From positions 18,987-82,986 of the forward strand of contig CAMTIM010000025.1 of NCBI GenBank assembly GCA_947072565.1: a stretch of 64,000 bases of DNA, read 5' to 3'. The position numbers were made by a program, and so were the translations under genes. Below are positions 18,311 through 28,434 of the stretch, in pieces. The notes beneath the pieces are model-generated. The model saw nothing but the letters and a program-made list of their open reading frames with translations, did no database searches and was not told the origin of the DNA. Source of the stretch: an uncultured Peptostreptococcaceae bacterium. GTDB lineage: Bacteria; Bacillota; Clostridia; Peptostreptococcales; Peptostreptococcaceae. The first letter of the stretch is position 1, and every line of letters begins with the position of its first letter.

Positions 18311-18373
18311 TTTATCCTCCCTATTATCTACTTTACTAAAAAATTTTAACTATATTTTTTAATCTTTATATAG

Positions 18374-18406
18374 AAAAAGTGTGGTATATTATCCCACACT
18401 TTTTTA
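18374..18406 (-). terminator. Terminator after hup
   Basis: Minus-strand stem AAGTGTGG/CCACACTT with loop GATAATATA is followed by TTTCTAT; flanking A/T runs extend the stem. Confidence 0.8.
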
Positions 18407-18414
18407 TTTAAAAA

Positions 18415-18693
18415 TTATGCATTTATTATATCTTTAAGACCTTTTCCAGCTTTGAAAACTGGAGCTTTAGAAGCTGGTATTTCTATAACTTCTTCTGGGT
18501 TTCTTGGGTTTCTACCTTGTCTAGCAGCTCTTTCTCTTGTTTCAAATGTTCCAAATCCAACTAATTGAACTTTTTCTCCTGATACTAATGCTTCTTCTAC
18601 AGATTTCATGAAAGCATTTAATGCAGCTTCTGATTCTTTCTTTGTTAATTCACTCTTTTCTGCTATCTTTGATACTAATTCAGCTTTGTTCAC
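18415..18693 (-). CDS. hup: HU-family DNA-binding protein
   Basis: Nucleoid protein of 92 residues that bends DNA as a dimer. It shows the helical N-terminus [20 protein letters not shown], then the HU signature [20 protein letters not shown] (about 46-65) in the DNA-binding arm, and [12 protein letters not shown] at the end. The start codon is GTG at 18693 after AGGAGGTATTATC. Flanked by a terminator, so likely transcribed alone at high level. Confidence 0.95.
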   Translation of the reverse strand: MNKAELVSKIAEKSELTKKESEAALNAFMKSVEEALVSGEKVQLVGFGTFETRERAARQGRNPRNPEEVIEIPASKAPVFKAGKGLKDIINA

Positions 18694-18768
18694 GATAATA
18701 CCTCCTATAAATGTTTATAAAATAGAATTCTAATTTTTTCACTAAAAATTCTAGTTTTTTACATGTTT

Positions 18769-20223
18769 TTATAATTTATTTTCTTTTGCTTTGTTCCAAA
18801 GTTCATCCTTTTCTTGTAGTGTCATTTTTTCAAAATTTCTATTAAGTTTTTTGGCACTTTGCTCCATAAATTCAAATCTATTTACAAATTTATGATTTGT
18901 ACAGTTTAGGGCTTCCTCTGGATCTATCTTTAAGAATCTAGCTAAATTTACTATAGAAAACAATAAATCGCCGAGTTCTTCCTTTATGTATTTTATATTT
19001 CCTTCTTCACATTCGTCAAGTAATTCTTTGTATTCTTCGGTAATTTTTTTAAATACATCCTCTATATTATCCCAATCAAACCCTACAAGTGCCGCCTTGT
19101 GTTGAATTTTTTCTGCTTTTATAAGCGCTGGTAAATATTTTGGTATTCTCTTTAATCCATCAGTTGTAGAACTTTCGCCTTTTTCTTCTTGCTTTAGTTC
19201 TTCCCATGTTTTTTCAAATGTATCCATGTCTATTTTAGCATTATTAAATACATGAGGATGTCTATATATAAGTTTTTTGCATATTCCACTAACTACTTCT
19301 TTAAAATCAAAATAGCCCTCTTCTTGACCTATTTGGCAGTGGAATATAACTTGTAGAAGAATATCACCTAGCTCCTCTATCATTTCATCTATATCATCAT
19401 TATCAATAGCTTGGCAAAGCTCATAGGCTTCTTCTATAAGATATTTTTTAAGAGATTCATGAGTTTGTTTTTTGTCCCAATCACATCCGGATGGACTTCT
19501 TAATGTATTCATTATTTTTTCTAGGTCATATACAGTATTATACACACTTTTAGTACTTTTTGGTATATATAAGCTACTTAAATAATCAAATAAATTTTCA
19601 GATCTATCAAGATCTTGCAATTGTACATATTTCTTACTCTCTAGATTCTTAACACCTGCTCCATTTACTATACATACTTCTTGATCATAATCATAATATT
19701 CCATTAACTTTAGCTTTATATTCGATGCTATAAAATGGTCATATATTTGTGTTATTATCATGCTCGTATTTGTGTCTATAAATGAATTTTCTATCTCAAA
19801 AGCATCAACTAACTTAAATCCATCGGCTGGATCAATCGCTAAATAATTAAACATAGCGTCTACAAAGCTCATAGAAGCTATAGTTTCTACTTCTATGTTC
19901 TTTTCCTTTGCTAATGACTCTATTATACCTACAGTCTTTTCTGCAACTCTTGGATGTCCTGGAACTGCATATACTAAATCGCCCTCTTTAGATAATTCTA
20001 CAATGAATTCAGAAATTTTGCTATATACATTTTCAAAATTTTCTTCTTTATCATAAAAATAATCTAGAGAAGTGTATTGTATAGTTTCTTTAAGCTTGTC
20101 CACAGTTGGATGTTTTTCAGTTCTTAAAAATATTCTTGAACTTGATTGTAGTGCTTCTAATGCACCCTGACTGATAAGAGAGTAATCTCCTGGTCCAAGT
20201 CCTACAATGCTTATTTTACCCAT
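18769..20223 (-). CDS. mazG: YabN: tetrapyrrole methylase-like domain fused to MazG pyrophosphohydrolase
   Basis: A two-domain protein of 484 residues. The N-terminal 220 residues are a SAM-dependent tetrapyrrole-methylase fold (ISIVGLGPGDYSLIS, VYAVPGHPRVAEKTV). The C-terminal part is MazG (RSPSGCDWDKKQTHESLKKY, EELGDILLQVIFH with the EExxE/EELGD metal motifs), a nucleotide house-cleaning NTP pyrophosphohydrolase. This fusion is the Bacillus YabN form. I use the ATG at 20223 after AAGAGGAGTGG; the longer frame lacks a ribosome site. Located between spoVB and hup. Confidence 0.92.
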   Translation of the reverse strand: MGKISIVGLGPGDYSLISQGALEALQSSSRIFLRTEKHPTVDKLKETIQYTSLDYFYDKEENFENVYSKISEFIVELSKEGDLVYAVPGHPRVAEKTVGIIESLAKEKNIEVETIASMSFVDAMFNYLAIDPADGFKLVDAFEIENSFIDTNTSMIITQIYDHFIASNIKLKLMEYYDYDQEVCIVNGAGVKNLESKKYVQLQDLDRSENLFDYLSSLYIPKSTKSVYNTVYDLEKIMNTLRSPSGCDWDKKQTHESLKKYLIEEAYELCQAIDNDDIDEMIEELGDILLQVIFHCQIGQEEGYFDFKEVVSGICKKLIYRHPHVFNNAKIDMDTFEKTWEELKQEEKGESSTTDGLKRIPKYLPALIKAEKIQHKAALVGFDWDNIEDVFKKITEEYKELLDECEEGNIKYIKEELGDLLFSIVNLARFLKIDPEEALNCTNHKFVNRFEFMEQSAKKLNRNFEKMTLQEKDELWNKAKENKL

Positions 20224-20278
20224 GATACCACTCCTCTTACTTTTTTTCAATTATTAGTCATTTAATAAATATTTTAAT

Positions 20279-20323
20279 GCAAATAAAGGTAATTAGCTAT
20301 TTATAAGTATTTCCTTTATTTGC
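20279..20323 (-). terminator. Probable terminator after spoVB
   Basis: Arms GCAAATAAAGG and CCTTTATTTGC enclose a 23-base spacer. On the minus strand ATTAAAATATTT follows, a weak U-rich tail. Confidence 0.5.
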
Positions 20324-20339
20324 ATATATATTCTCTTTA

Positions 20340-21950
20340 CTATTTCATAAGGTTAAATTTTTTAAGTAATTTATAAATTTTCTGACCTTTTGGCATAGTT
20401 AATACTTCATCTCTTCTAATTCCACCTATGAATATTATTACTAATCCATAAATAGCCGCTCCTACACATATTGCAACAACTGTAGCTATTTTACTACCTA
20501 TTATTCCTGCAAATAGTCCATAGCTTAATTTAACAGCTATAAACATAGTTATAACAGATATTAATGGTTTTATAATAAATTCTTTAGGTGAAAATCTTAT
20601 ATTCATAGCTTTTTTCACATAAATAATTTCAATAAGAGCTGCAACTAAGTAAGCTGTTACTGTACCAAGTGCAGAACCAAAAACATTTATTTCTGGTATT
20701 CCAGTTAATGTATAACTTATTATTACTTTAAATACCATACCTATAGATAAAGCTATAACTGGTATCATAGGTTTACCCATACCTTGAAGTACACCATTCA
20801 TAGTTTGCATTAATCCTAAGAATACAACACAAGGTGTAAGTACAAACAGTATTGTCCCTACTGTTGATGGTTCATTAGGATATAAAAGACTCATTATAGG
20901 CGTTGCTAATGAAGCAATACCAAATGCTGCTGGTAAAACCATTAATAGAGTAACCTTTATAGCACTCTTAGTATCTTTTCTTGCTTTTGCTTTGTTACCT
21001 ATAGCATATGATTCTGATATAGAAGGTACTAAACTCATACTCATAGCTATTGTTATAACTGATGGTAAATTTATTATCGCCATTGCCATACCCGTTAATT
21101 GCCCGAACATTGATAAAGCTTGGTCTGATGTAAATCCAGCTTCTGTTAATCTTCTAATAACTATCATGCTATCTATCATACCTACTAAAGGCATAACTGA
21201 TGCACCTATTGTTATAGGTATCGCAACTACTAATAATTTCTTTAATATTCTACCAACAGTTTCATCTTTGAAATGTTGGCTCGCTTTTTTCTCTGCTTTA
21301 CGTTGTTTTCTCTCACCAATATATATCGTTACTAAATAAATTGTAGATGCTATAGAACCCACAGTAGCTCCTGCTATAGCTCCTGCTGCTCCTAATTCTG
21401 ATCCATAACTATTCATTAAAAAATATGCTAATCCTAAACCTAATATAACTCTAAAAAATTGCTCACTTATCTGAGATATTGCAATTTTAGTCATTTCTTT
21501 TTTACCTTGGAAATATCCTCTATAAGAAGACATCATTGGCACAAATAAAAGCGCCGGAGCAATTGCTAACATTGCATAATATGCATCTGGATTATGCATT
21601 GATTTTACTATGTATTTAGCTCCAAAGAAGAATATACAAAATGCTACTAATCCTGTAATAAATAAAACAGTATATGATATTTTGAATATTTTATGTACTC
21701 CCTTGTAATCACCAATTGCATTTTTTTCAGAAACTAGCTTAGCAAGCGCAGTTGGAAAACCTGCTGTTGCTAAAGTTAAAAACAAGGTATACACAGGGTA
21801 TACTGCTTGATAATATCCCATTCCCTTTGCTCCAATTAGATTTCCAAGAGGTATTCTAAAAAATGCACCCATTATTTTTACTATTATACCTGCCATTCCA
21901 AGTATAAGAGCACCTTTTAAAAACGAGTCTTTATTCTTGTTATTATTCAT
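20340..21950 (-). CDS. spoVB: Spore cortex lipid flippase-like SpoVB (MOP/MurJ superfamily)
   Basis: Polytopic membrane protein of 536 residues with about 14 hydrophobic segments. It opens FLKGALILGMAGIIVKIMGA followed by FFRIPLGNLIGAKGMGYYQ, the SpoVB/YkvU-type signature of the polysaccharide transporter family. In B. subtilis SpoVB is needed for cortex synthesis, presumably as a lipid-linked precursor flippase. Position between spoVT and yabN matches B. subtilis yabM. A general MurJ-like role in vegetative cells cannot be excluded from sequence. Confidence 0.88.
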   Translation of the reverse strand: MNNNKNKDSFLKGALILGMAGIIVKIMGAFFRIPLGNLIGAKGMGYYQAVYPVYTLFLTLATAGFPTALAKLVSEKNAIGDYKGVHKIFKISYTVLFITGLVAFCIFFFGAKYIVKSMHNPDAYYAMLAIAPALLFVPMMSSYRGYFQGKKEMTKIAISQISEQFFRVILGLGLAYFLMNSYGSELGAAGAIAGATVGSIASTIYLVTIYIGERKQRKAEKKASQHFKDETVGRILKKLLVVAIPITIGASVMPLVGMIDSMIVIRRLTEAGFTSDQALSMFGQLTGMAMAIINLPSVITIAMSMSLVPSISESYAIGNKAKARKDTKSAIKVTLLMVLPAAFGIASLATPIMSLLYPNEPSTVGTILFVLTPCVVFLGLMQTMNGVLQGMGKPMIPVIALSIGMVFKVIISYTLTGIPEINVFGSALGTVTAYLVAALIEIIYVKKAMNIRFSPKEFIIKPLISVITMFIAVKLSYGLFAGIIGSKIATVVAICVGAAIYGLVIIFIGGIRRDEVLTMPKGQKIYKLLKKFNLMK

Positions 21951-22032
21951 AACTAACCTCCATTTGATTTATATAACAAACTTTAATATATCATATATTC
22001 AATGGTATGTTCAATATATTACTACAAAATGT

Positions 22033-22055
22033 AAAAAGACCCTAAATTTAGGGTC
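22033..22055 (-). terminator. Terminator after spoVT
   Basis: Minus-strand perfect palindrome GACCCTAAATTTAGGGTC is followed by TTTTTAC. Confidence 0.85.
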
Positions 22056-22070
22056 TTGGATTTGAAACAA

Positions 22071-22610
22071 TTATTGAACTTGTTTTCCTAGGAAGTTTGC
22101 TGCTATTTTTAATATTTTTTCTTCTGCTTCCTCTATGTTTTCTGAATCTTTTGATACTAGTATTATAGAACCTATACAGTCACCTGATGCACTTATTATT
22201 GGCATTATTATTTGTTTTGCATATTCCATAGCATCATCTTTGTATATAGGTAATAATTTACTATCTTTAAAATGCTTTATTTCTCTGTTTTCTATTAATG
22301 CTTCTAACTCGTCGCTTATACTTTTTTCTTTGTAATCTTTTTTAGGTAATTTAGAAACTGTTATTATTGAATCTAAGTCTGTTACTGCTACTCCACATCC
22401 TAAAATTTCTCCTAAAGTTTCTGTATATTCTTGAGAGAATTCATTTAATTCTCCTATTGGTGAATATTTTTTAAGAATTACTTCTCCATCTTTAGCTGTA
22501 AATATTTCAAGTGGATCTCCTTCTCTAATTCTTAAAGTTTTTCTTATTTCTTTAGGAATAACAACTCTTCCTAGATCATCTATTCTTCTAACTATCCCTG
22601 TCGCTCTCAT
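22071..22610 (-). CDS. spoVT: Stage V sporulation protein T, AbrB-type regulator
   Basis: Transcription factor of 179 residues that tunes sigma-G-dependent gene expression in the forespore. The N-terminal 50 residues are the AbrB swapped-hairpin DNA-binding domain (MRATGIVRRIDDLGRVVIPK, then EIRKTLRIREGDPLEIF). The remainder is a GAF-like domain (about 56-178). The ATG lies after GGAGGGATAAATTAT. Gene order mfd-prsA-spoVT-spoVB corresponds to the Bacillus mfd-spoVT-spoVB block with prsA added. Confidence 0.95.
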   Translation of the reverse strand: MRATGIVRRIDDLGRVVIPKEIRKTLRIREGDPLEIFTAKDGEVILKKYSPIGELNEFSQEYTETLGEILGCGVAVTDLDSIITVSKLPKKDYKEKSISDELEALIENREIKHFKDSKLLPIYKDDAMEYAKQIIMPIISASGDCIGSIILVSKDSENIEEAEEKILKIAANFLGKQVQ

Positions 22611-22670
22611 ATATAATTTATCCCTCCATTAGTAACTTTAGGATTATTTTTACCAATGATAAGAAAAATA

Positions 22671-22712
22671 TGCAAAAAAAGCTATGTATTAGTTAAAATA
22701 ACTTTTTTTGCA
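22671..22712 (-). terminator. Terminator after prsA
   Basis: Minus-strand stem GCAAAAAAAGTTAT / ATAGCTTTTTTTGC (one wobble) with a T-rich right arm lies between the prsA stop and the spoVT start. Confidence 0.65.
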
Positions 22713-22736
22713 TATTTATTGGACTTTATTTTATTT

Positions 22737-23738
22737 TTATAACTTTACTTTTTTTATAGCATCTTCATTTTTTTCTACTTTAGCTTCACTTGAAAGTTTC
22801 TTTATTTGTTGTTCAAGTTTAGTACTTAATAAAGTAGTTTTTATTGAATCCTTAACTTTTTCATAAGGCACTTGCTCGTTCACTTTATCTGTAAGCTTTA
22901 TTATATGATATCCATATTGAGACTCTACTATGTCAGATATTTGTCCAACTTTTAAAGAATATGCTGCTTTTTCAAATTCTGGAACCATTTTACCTTTTCC
23001 AAAGAACCCTAAATCTCCACCTTTACTTGCAGATCCATCATCAGAATATTTTTTTGCCAACTCTGCAAATTCTTCTCCTGCTTTAGCTTTTTTAAGTGCT
23101 TCTTCTGCTTTCTTTTTAGCTTCTTTTTTCTTATCTTCAGAAACAGGTTTGTTATTTTTATCTACTGTAGATATTAATATATGTGATGCTTTAACTTCAT
23201 CTTTGTAGTACTCTTTTTTATGATCTTCATAATATTTTTTCATTTCTTCATCTGAAATTTTTGCATTTTTTTCAAAATTATTTTTATAATTTTGAAGAAC
23301 TAAATCTTGTTCTTGTTGATTTTTTAAATATTCATCATCTATTCCTATTTTTTCTAAGTTCTTCTTATATTGTGCATCAGAATCAATATTTTTCTTTAAT
23401 TCTTTAAATTTCTTGTCTACTTCTTCTTTAGAAGGTATTAACTTTTCTTTCTTAGCTTGGTCATATATAACTTGTGCATCTATTATTTGTTGAACCATCA
23501 TATCTTTAAATTTATCTTTATATTTTACTCCTTTTTCTACTTCTGTATCCCAAATTTCTGGACCATACATAGATTCTACTGATTGTTTATATAAACCTAA
23601 CGTTTTTTCATAATAACTAGTAGTTATTTCTTTTCCATTTACAGTTACTACTGCTTCTTCCCCCTTTTTACTGCTCCCACAAGCAGTCATAGATAAGCCT
23701 AATAAAATAGACACCGCTACTGACATTATTTTTTTCAA
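22737..23738 (-). CDS. prsA: Foldase lipoprotein PrsA, peptidyl-prolyl isomerase
   Basis: Extracytoplasmic folding catalyst anchored to the membrane by lipid. The N-terminus MKKIMSVAVSILLGLSMTAC ends in a lipobox with Cys20. A SurA-like helical region follows, then a parvulin domain (ASHILISTVDKN, AELAKKYSDDGSASKGGDLG, QYGYHIIKL), then a Lys-rich tail. Its 333 residues are typical of clostridial PrsA. It begins 29 bp after mfd on the same strand, so it is probably part of the pth-mfd transcript, and ends at a terminator. Confidence 0.92.
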   Translation of the reverse strand: MKKIMSVAVSILLGLSMTACGSSKKGEEAVVTVNGKEITTSYYEKTLGLYKQSVESMYGPEIWDTEVEKGVKYKDKFKDMMVQQIIDAQVIYDQAKKEKLIPSKEEVDKKFKELKKNIDSDAQYKKNLEKIGIDDEYLKNQQEQDLVLQNYKNNFEKNAKISDEEMKKYYEDHKKEYYKDEVKASHILISTVDKNNKPVSEDKKKEAKKKAEEALKKAKAGEEFAELAKKYSDDGSASKGGDLGFFGKGKMVPEFEKAAYSLKVGQISDIVESQYGYHIIKLTDKVNEQVPYEKVKDSIKTTLLSTKLEQQIKKLSSEAKVEKNEDAIKKVKL

Positions 23739-23767
23739 AATATAAACACCCTTTCCTAATTGTTTAG

Positions 23768-26700
23768 TTATTTTACACTACACATTTTTTCTAGTAATTC
23801 TTCCAATTCTACAACTATATTATACCCTATTTTTTCCTTTGTTTTGTATCTAGTTGTAGGTATTAGTAATATTTCATCCTTAAGCTGTCTAACTTTTTCT
23901 ATTTTTAGTATTTTACATAAAGTTTTTATATATGCAATCTTTAGTAAAGATTGTACAGCTTTAGGTATATCAGAGAATCTATCTTCTAATTCATCTTGCA
24001 CTTCTTTCATATCTTCTTTTGATTCTATAGATGCTATTTTTTTATACATTTCTATTTTAATTAACTCATCATCTATATAACTATCCGGAATATATGCATT
24101 TACACTTAAATCTATTTCTACATCTATATCATCAAGAATAACTTCACCCTTAACCTTTTTAATAGCTTCATTTAACATTTTTACATATAAATCATATCCT
24201 ATAATAGCCATATGTCCATGCTGTTGAGAACCAAGTATATTTCCAGCCCCTCTTATTTCAAGGTCCCTCATAGCTATTTTAAATCCTGAACCAAACTCTG
24301 TAAATTCTCTTATGGCCTTTAATCTTTTTTCTGCTATTTCACTAAGAACCTTGTCTTTTTCATACATTAAATAAGCATAACCTTGTCTAGAACTTCTTCC
24401 TACTCTACCTCTTAATTGATAAAGTTGTGCAAGTCCCATCTTATCTGCATTATACACAATCATAGTATTAGCATTTGAAATATCCATACCTGTTTCTATT
24501 ATAGTTGTGCAAACTAATACGTTATATTCTTTATTTAAAAATCCTAATATTATATTTTCCAAATCTTTAGATGTCATTCTACCATGTGCAACAGCTACCC
24601 TAGCATCTGGAATTAATCGTTTCACCATGCTTGCCATTTCTTCTATATTCTCTACTCTGTTATATACAAAGAATACCTGTCCGCCTCTAGCTAATTCTCT
24701 TTCTATCTCATCTTGTATTATACTTTCCTTACCTTCTGTAACATAAGTTATAACAGGATGTCTTTCTTGAGGAGGTTCTTCTATAACACTCATATCTCTT
24801 ATCCCACTTAAAGACATATGTAGAGTTCTTGGAATAGGCGTTGCTGATAATGTAAGAACATCAACCGTTGATTTTATTTTTTTAAGTGATTCTTTGTGTC
24901 TAACCCCAAATCTTTGTTCCTCATCTATCACTACTAAACCTAAGTTAGGTATGTTTATATCCTTAGATACAATTCTATGTGTACCTATTAATACATCCAC
25001 TAAACCTTTTTTAGTATCTTCTATAATTTGTTTTTGTTGTTTAGGAGTTTTAAATCTACTTAACACTTCTACTCTTATTGGGTAGCTTTCAAATCTTTCC
25101 TTAAATGTATTGTAATGCTGCTGAGCCAAAATTGTGGTAGGAACTAATACTGCAACTTGCTTTTGCTCCATACAAGCCTTAAATACTGCTCTTATAGCTA
25201 CTTCAGTCTTACCATATCCAACATCTCCACAAATAAGTCTGTCCATTACTTTACTTGATTCCATATCTTTTTTAGTTTCTTCTATTGCCTTTAGCTGATC
25301 ATCAGTTTCTTGATGTGGGAATAAAGACTCAAATTCACTTTGCCATGGAGTATCTTTTTCAAACTTGTATCCTTTTATCTTTTCTCTTTTTGCATAAAGC
25401 TCTATAAGGTCTTTAGTCATATCTTCTATTTCTTTTTTAACCTTAGCTTTCGCCTTTGTCCACTCACTACTACCTAATTTATTTAATTTTACTTTATCTT
25501 CTTCAACACCTATATATTTTTGGACCTTATCCATTTGGTCTATTGGTACATATAAGTTATCTCCACCATGATAAACTATCTTCATATAATCTTTTTTTAT
25601 AGCATTTACAGTTATTTGTTCTATACCTGTATATCTACCAACACCACTATTTTCATGAACAACATAATCACCAACATTTAAATCTAAGAATGAATCAATT
25701 TTCTTACCTTTTTTTTGTTTTTTAGCTTTAGAAGTCGATGTTCTCTTATGAACACCTATCATTTCATTGTCAGTTATTACTGCAAACTTTATAGATTTAT
25801 ACTCAAATCCACTAGTTATACGAGCTGGAGTAATAATAATTTGAGAAGACTTTATTTCTATATTTCTACTTTGAGATATAGTGCTTTCTAGTCCTAAATC
25901 TAGTAATTCTGAATTTAATTTTTTAGCTCTATCTAAAGTGTTAGTAGCTAATACTAATTTATAACCATTATATTTTAATCTATTTAATTCATCTGCTAAA
26001 CTATCAGATTTAGCATTAAATGTTGGAATTTCTCTACACTCAAAATTAACTATAGACTTTACATCAAAATCATTTATAGGTTTTGGGAGTAATGTATTTA
26101 AAACCAATTTATTTTTAGACATTATAAATTCTAAATCGCTATAGTGATATAATAAATTCCCTTGATCTTTAAGAGCTAATCCTCTTTCAAGATTCAACTG
26201 ATAGTTGTCTTTAAATTCATTTATATAATTCTCACATCTCTCTTTAACTCTACTTATATCATTAACAAAAACTATTGCATCATCTTTTAAATATGTGAAT
26301 AAGCTTTTATTTTCATCTGTGTATACATAGTCGATATAATTTTCTACTCCCTGGAAATACGTTTTACTTTGTATCTTGTCTATACTTGAAAACACGTCTT
26401 CATTGGTATATTTAGTTGTATCACTTTTAATTCTATTAACACTATCCTCTGTCCTTTTAGGATATATAAATTCTCTTGATGGTGTTATAGAAAATTTCTT
26501 AATCTTCTCAATAGATTTTTGAGTAAAAACATCAAAAATTCGTATAGATTCTATTTCGTCATCAAACAGCTCCATACGAATAGGATTGTTATATTCTAGT
26601 GAGAAAATATCTATAATTCCCCCTCTAATACTGAATTGACCAAAACCTTCGATTTTGGAAACCCTTTCATATCCTAATGATACCAATGTATCACTTAACT

Positions 26701-27154
26701 CTTCTATTTTAAGACTATCACCTATTTTATATGTAAATATATTTTCTAGTAATACATCTTTAGGTATATATTTTTTTAGTATTGCTTCAACAGATGTTAC
26801 TAAAATCATATCTTTTCCTTTAGCTAATTTTAGTAATACCTTTAACTTTTTAGCTTCTTCATTTCTATCCTTTGCATCTAAATGATAAAAATAGATATCT
26901 TGGAAACCTAAATAATCTACTTTATCTTTCATATAAAAACTTAAATCATCATATGCTTTTTTAGCTTCTAAATCACTACTGGCTATAAAGACTATTTGCC
27001 TAGATAGGTCCTTGAATATAGAATAAGCGATATGAGGTTTTTGCACTGGTAAAAGCCCATTAACTAGTAATGAGCCTTTGTTATTTTGTATGCAATTTAT
27101 TACATCTTTATATTCTTTTGAATTTTGCAAAGGGTATACAAAAACGTCATTCAT
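23768..27154 (-). CDS. mfd: Transcription-repair coupling factor
   Basis: ATP-driven translocase that removes stalled RNA polymerase at lesions and recruits UvrA. Of about 1128 residues, the first third is UvrB-like (FGQFSIRGGIIDIFS). The RNA polymerase interaction domain follows (LNVGDYVVHENSGVGRYTGI). The RecG-like motor has Walker A CGDVGYGKTEVA, DEEQRFG and ATPIPRTL, and a C-terminal regulatory domain closes the protein. I use the ATG at 27154 after GAGGGGAATTATAT. The first in-frame ATG (27172) overlaps the pth stop and lacks a ribosome site. Confidence 0.96.
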   Translation of the reverse strand: MNDVFVYPLQNSKEYKDVINCIQNNKGSLLVNGLLPVQKPHIAYSIFKDLSRQIVFIASSDLEAKKAYDDLSFYMKDKVDYLGFQDIYFYHLDAKDRNEEAKKLKVLLKLAKGKDMILVTSVEAILKKYIPKDVLLENIFTYKIGDSLKIEELSDTLVSLGYERVSKIEGFGQFSIRGGIIDIFSLEYNNPIRMELFDDEIESIRIFDVFTQKSIEKIKKFSITPSREFIYPKRTEDSVNRIKSDTTKYTNEDVFSSIDKIQSKTYFQGVENYIDYVYTDENKSLFTYLKDDAIVFVNDISRVKERCENYINEFKDNYQLNLERGLALKDQGNLLYHYSDLEFIMSKNKLVLNTLLPKPINDFDVKSIVNFECREIPTFNAKSDSLADELNRLKYNGYKLVLATNTLDRAKKLNSELLDLGLESTISQSRNIEIKSSQIIITPARITSGFEYKSIKFAVITDNEMIGVHKRTSTSKAKKQKKGKKIDSFLDLNVGDYVVHENSGVGRYTGIEQITVNAIKKDYMKIVYHGGDNLYVPIDQMDKVQKYIGVEEDKVKLNKLGSSEWTKAKAKVKKEIEDMTKDLIELYAKREKIKGYKFEKDTPWQSEFESLFPHQETDDQLKAIEETKKDMESSKVMDRLICGDVGYGKTEVAIRAVFKACMEQKQVAVLVPTTILAQQHYNTFKERFESYPIRVEVLSRFKTPKQQKQIIEDTKKGLVDVLIGTHRIVSKDINIPNLGLVVIDEEQRFGVRHKESLKKIKSTVDVLTLSATPIPRTLHMSLSGIRDMSVIEEPPQERHPVITYVTEGKESIIQDEIERELARGGQVFFVYNRVENIEEMASMVKRLIPDARVAVAHGRMTSKDLENIILGFLNKEYNVLVCTTIIETGMDISNANTMIVYNADKMGLAQLYQLRGRVGRSSRQGYAYLMYEKDKVLSEIAEKRLKAIREFTEFGSGFKIAMRDLEIRGAGNILGSQQHGHMAIIGYDLYVKMLNEAIKKVKGEVILDDIDVEIDLSVNAYIPDSYIDDELIKIEMYKKIASIESKEDMKEVQDELEDRFSDIPKAVQSLLKIAYIKTLCKILKIEKVRQLKDEILLIPTTRYKTKEKIGYNIVVELEELLEKMCSVK

Positions 27155-27171
27155 ATATAATTCCCCTCTCA

Positions 27172-27732
27172 TTACCCGTTGTATTTGTTCATAGATATTT
27201 CTATATTTTCTCTTATTATGGTGTCAACTGCACGATACGCTTTTTCAAGCCCATTTTCTAAGTCTATAGCTTCTTCTTTTCTAAATTTCGAAAGAACAAA
27301 GTCAGCTAAATCTTGTCCTGGTCTTGGCTTAGATACACCAACTCTTACTCTTGGAAAATCTGTTGAACCTAAACACTTTGTAATAGATCTCATTCCATTA
27401 TGAGTTCCACCACTTCCTTTTGTTCTAATTCTTAATTTACCAACATCCAAATCGATATCATCGTACACTACTATTATATTGCTTAAGTCTACTTTATAAT
27501 ATTGATATATATCTATTAAAGTTTCTCCACTTAAATTCATATATGTTTGTGGTTTAACTAATAAAACTTTTTCAGACCCAATTCTACCTTCTCCAATTAA
27601 AGCCTTATGTTTTATCTTCGTCACGGATATGTCATATTCCTTTGCTAAAATATCGATAACGTTAAAACCGACGTTATGTCTTGTTTTATCGTATTGTTTT
27701 CCTGGATTTCCTAACCCTACTACTATATACAT
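27172..27732 (-). CDS. pth: Peptidyl-tRNA hydrolase
   Basis: Recycles peptidyl-tRNA released from ribosomes. Its 186 residues contain the signature [20 protein letters not shown] with catalytic His19, and [25 protein letters not shown] residues further in ([12 protein letters not shown]). In Bacillus this gene is spoVC and follows prs and ctc. Here the whole pilus operon intervenes between prs and pth, and pth starts only 12 bp after the second prepilin peptidase, so pilus transcripts may run into it. Confidence 0.96.
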   Translation of the reverse strand: MYIVVGLGNPGKQYDKTRHNVGFNVIDILAKEYDISVTKIKHKALIGEGRIGSEKVLLVKPQTYMNLSGETLIDIYQYYKVDLSNIIVVYDDIDLDVGKLRIRTKGSGGTHNGMRSITKCLGSTDFPRVRVGVSKPRPGQDLADFVLSKFRKEEAIDLENGLEKAYRAVDTIIRENIEISMNKYNG

Positions 27733-27744
27733 TTTTCTCCTCCT

Positions 27745-28374
27745 TTAATTACTTATTATGTCAAAGTATATTTTTAATATATCATAATTGGTTAACATTA
27801 TTGTTATTGTTGCCAATGATATAAATGGTGCAAATGGTATTTTTCTTATTTTATCACGTTTTAATAAAAGTATATACATACAGTATATAAACCCCATAAC
27901 ATAAGATAAGTATATAAGATAAGTCACATAATTATGACCTAACGCAAAACAACATAAGCCGTATAAGCCTATGTCTCCTTTTCCTAGTCCTTTTGTCACA
28001 ACTGACAATATATATGGTATCATAAGTCCTATAACTAATCCTAATATATGACTTAATGCATCGGTTTCTCTATTTATTGTTATTAGAAAAATTACTCCTT
28101 GGACTATTATACCACTAAGTACTGTCATATTATATATGTATATAGTATGATAATCTATTATTGAAATTATTATTATAAACGGTATCAATGACAGATACTT
28201 TATAGATTCTACATTTAATCCATATTTATAATAAATTAACATCATTGATGATATACTTGCTAGATAAATTATTATTGTGTTTATTTTGTTTTTATTTATT
28301 TCATCACATATTTTGTATAATTGCTTATTGCATATATGAGCTATTATTACTGAAGTTATTATTATATAAATCAT
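27745..28374 (-). CDS. pilD2: Prepilin peptidase A24, short form without methylase domain
   Basis: Membrane aspartic protease of 209 residues with about six hydrophobic segments. It retains the two catalytic aspartates, Asp74 in SIIDYHTIYIYN and the GKGD motif (131-134) in GLGKGDIGLYG. It lacks the N-terminal cytoplasmic zinc/methylase domain seen in the neighbouring full-length enzyme. C. difficile has a similar pair of peptidases at this locus as far as I recall. No good ribosome site is visible before the ATG at 28374, and a hairpin lies just upstream, so expression may be low or coupled. Confidence 0.82.
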   Translation of the reverse strand: MIYIIITSVIIAHICNKQLYKICDEINKNKINTIIIYLASISSMMLIYYKYGLNVESIKYLSLIPFIIIISIIDYHTIYIYNMTVLSGIIVQGVIFLITINRETDALSHILGLVIGLMIPYILSVVTKGLGKGDIGLYGLCCFALGHNYVTYLIYLSYVMGFIYCMYILLLKRDKIRKIPFAPFISLATITIMLTNYDILKIYFDIISN

Positions 28375-28388
28375 ATTTTTATAAATAA

Positions 28389-28418
28389 TAGCAGGGTTAT
28401 TTTAATTATTAACCCTAC
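28389..28418 (-). terminator. Hairpin between the two prepilin peptidase genes
   Basis: Minus-strand stem AGTAGGGTTA/TAACCCTGCT (one wobble, one or two bulges) is followed by ATTATTTATAAAAATATG, which leads straight into the pilD2 start. It may be a weak terminator or an attenuating leader hairpin. Confidence 0.45.
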
Positions 28419-28434
28419 TGTATATATTTAATCA

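Noticed and set aside
27745..28374. Second prepilin peptidase as a pseudogene
   Set aside because: The frame is intact and both catalytic aspartates are present; only the N-terminal methylase domain is missing.
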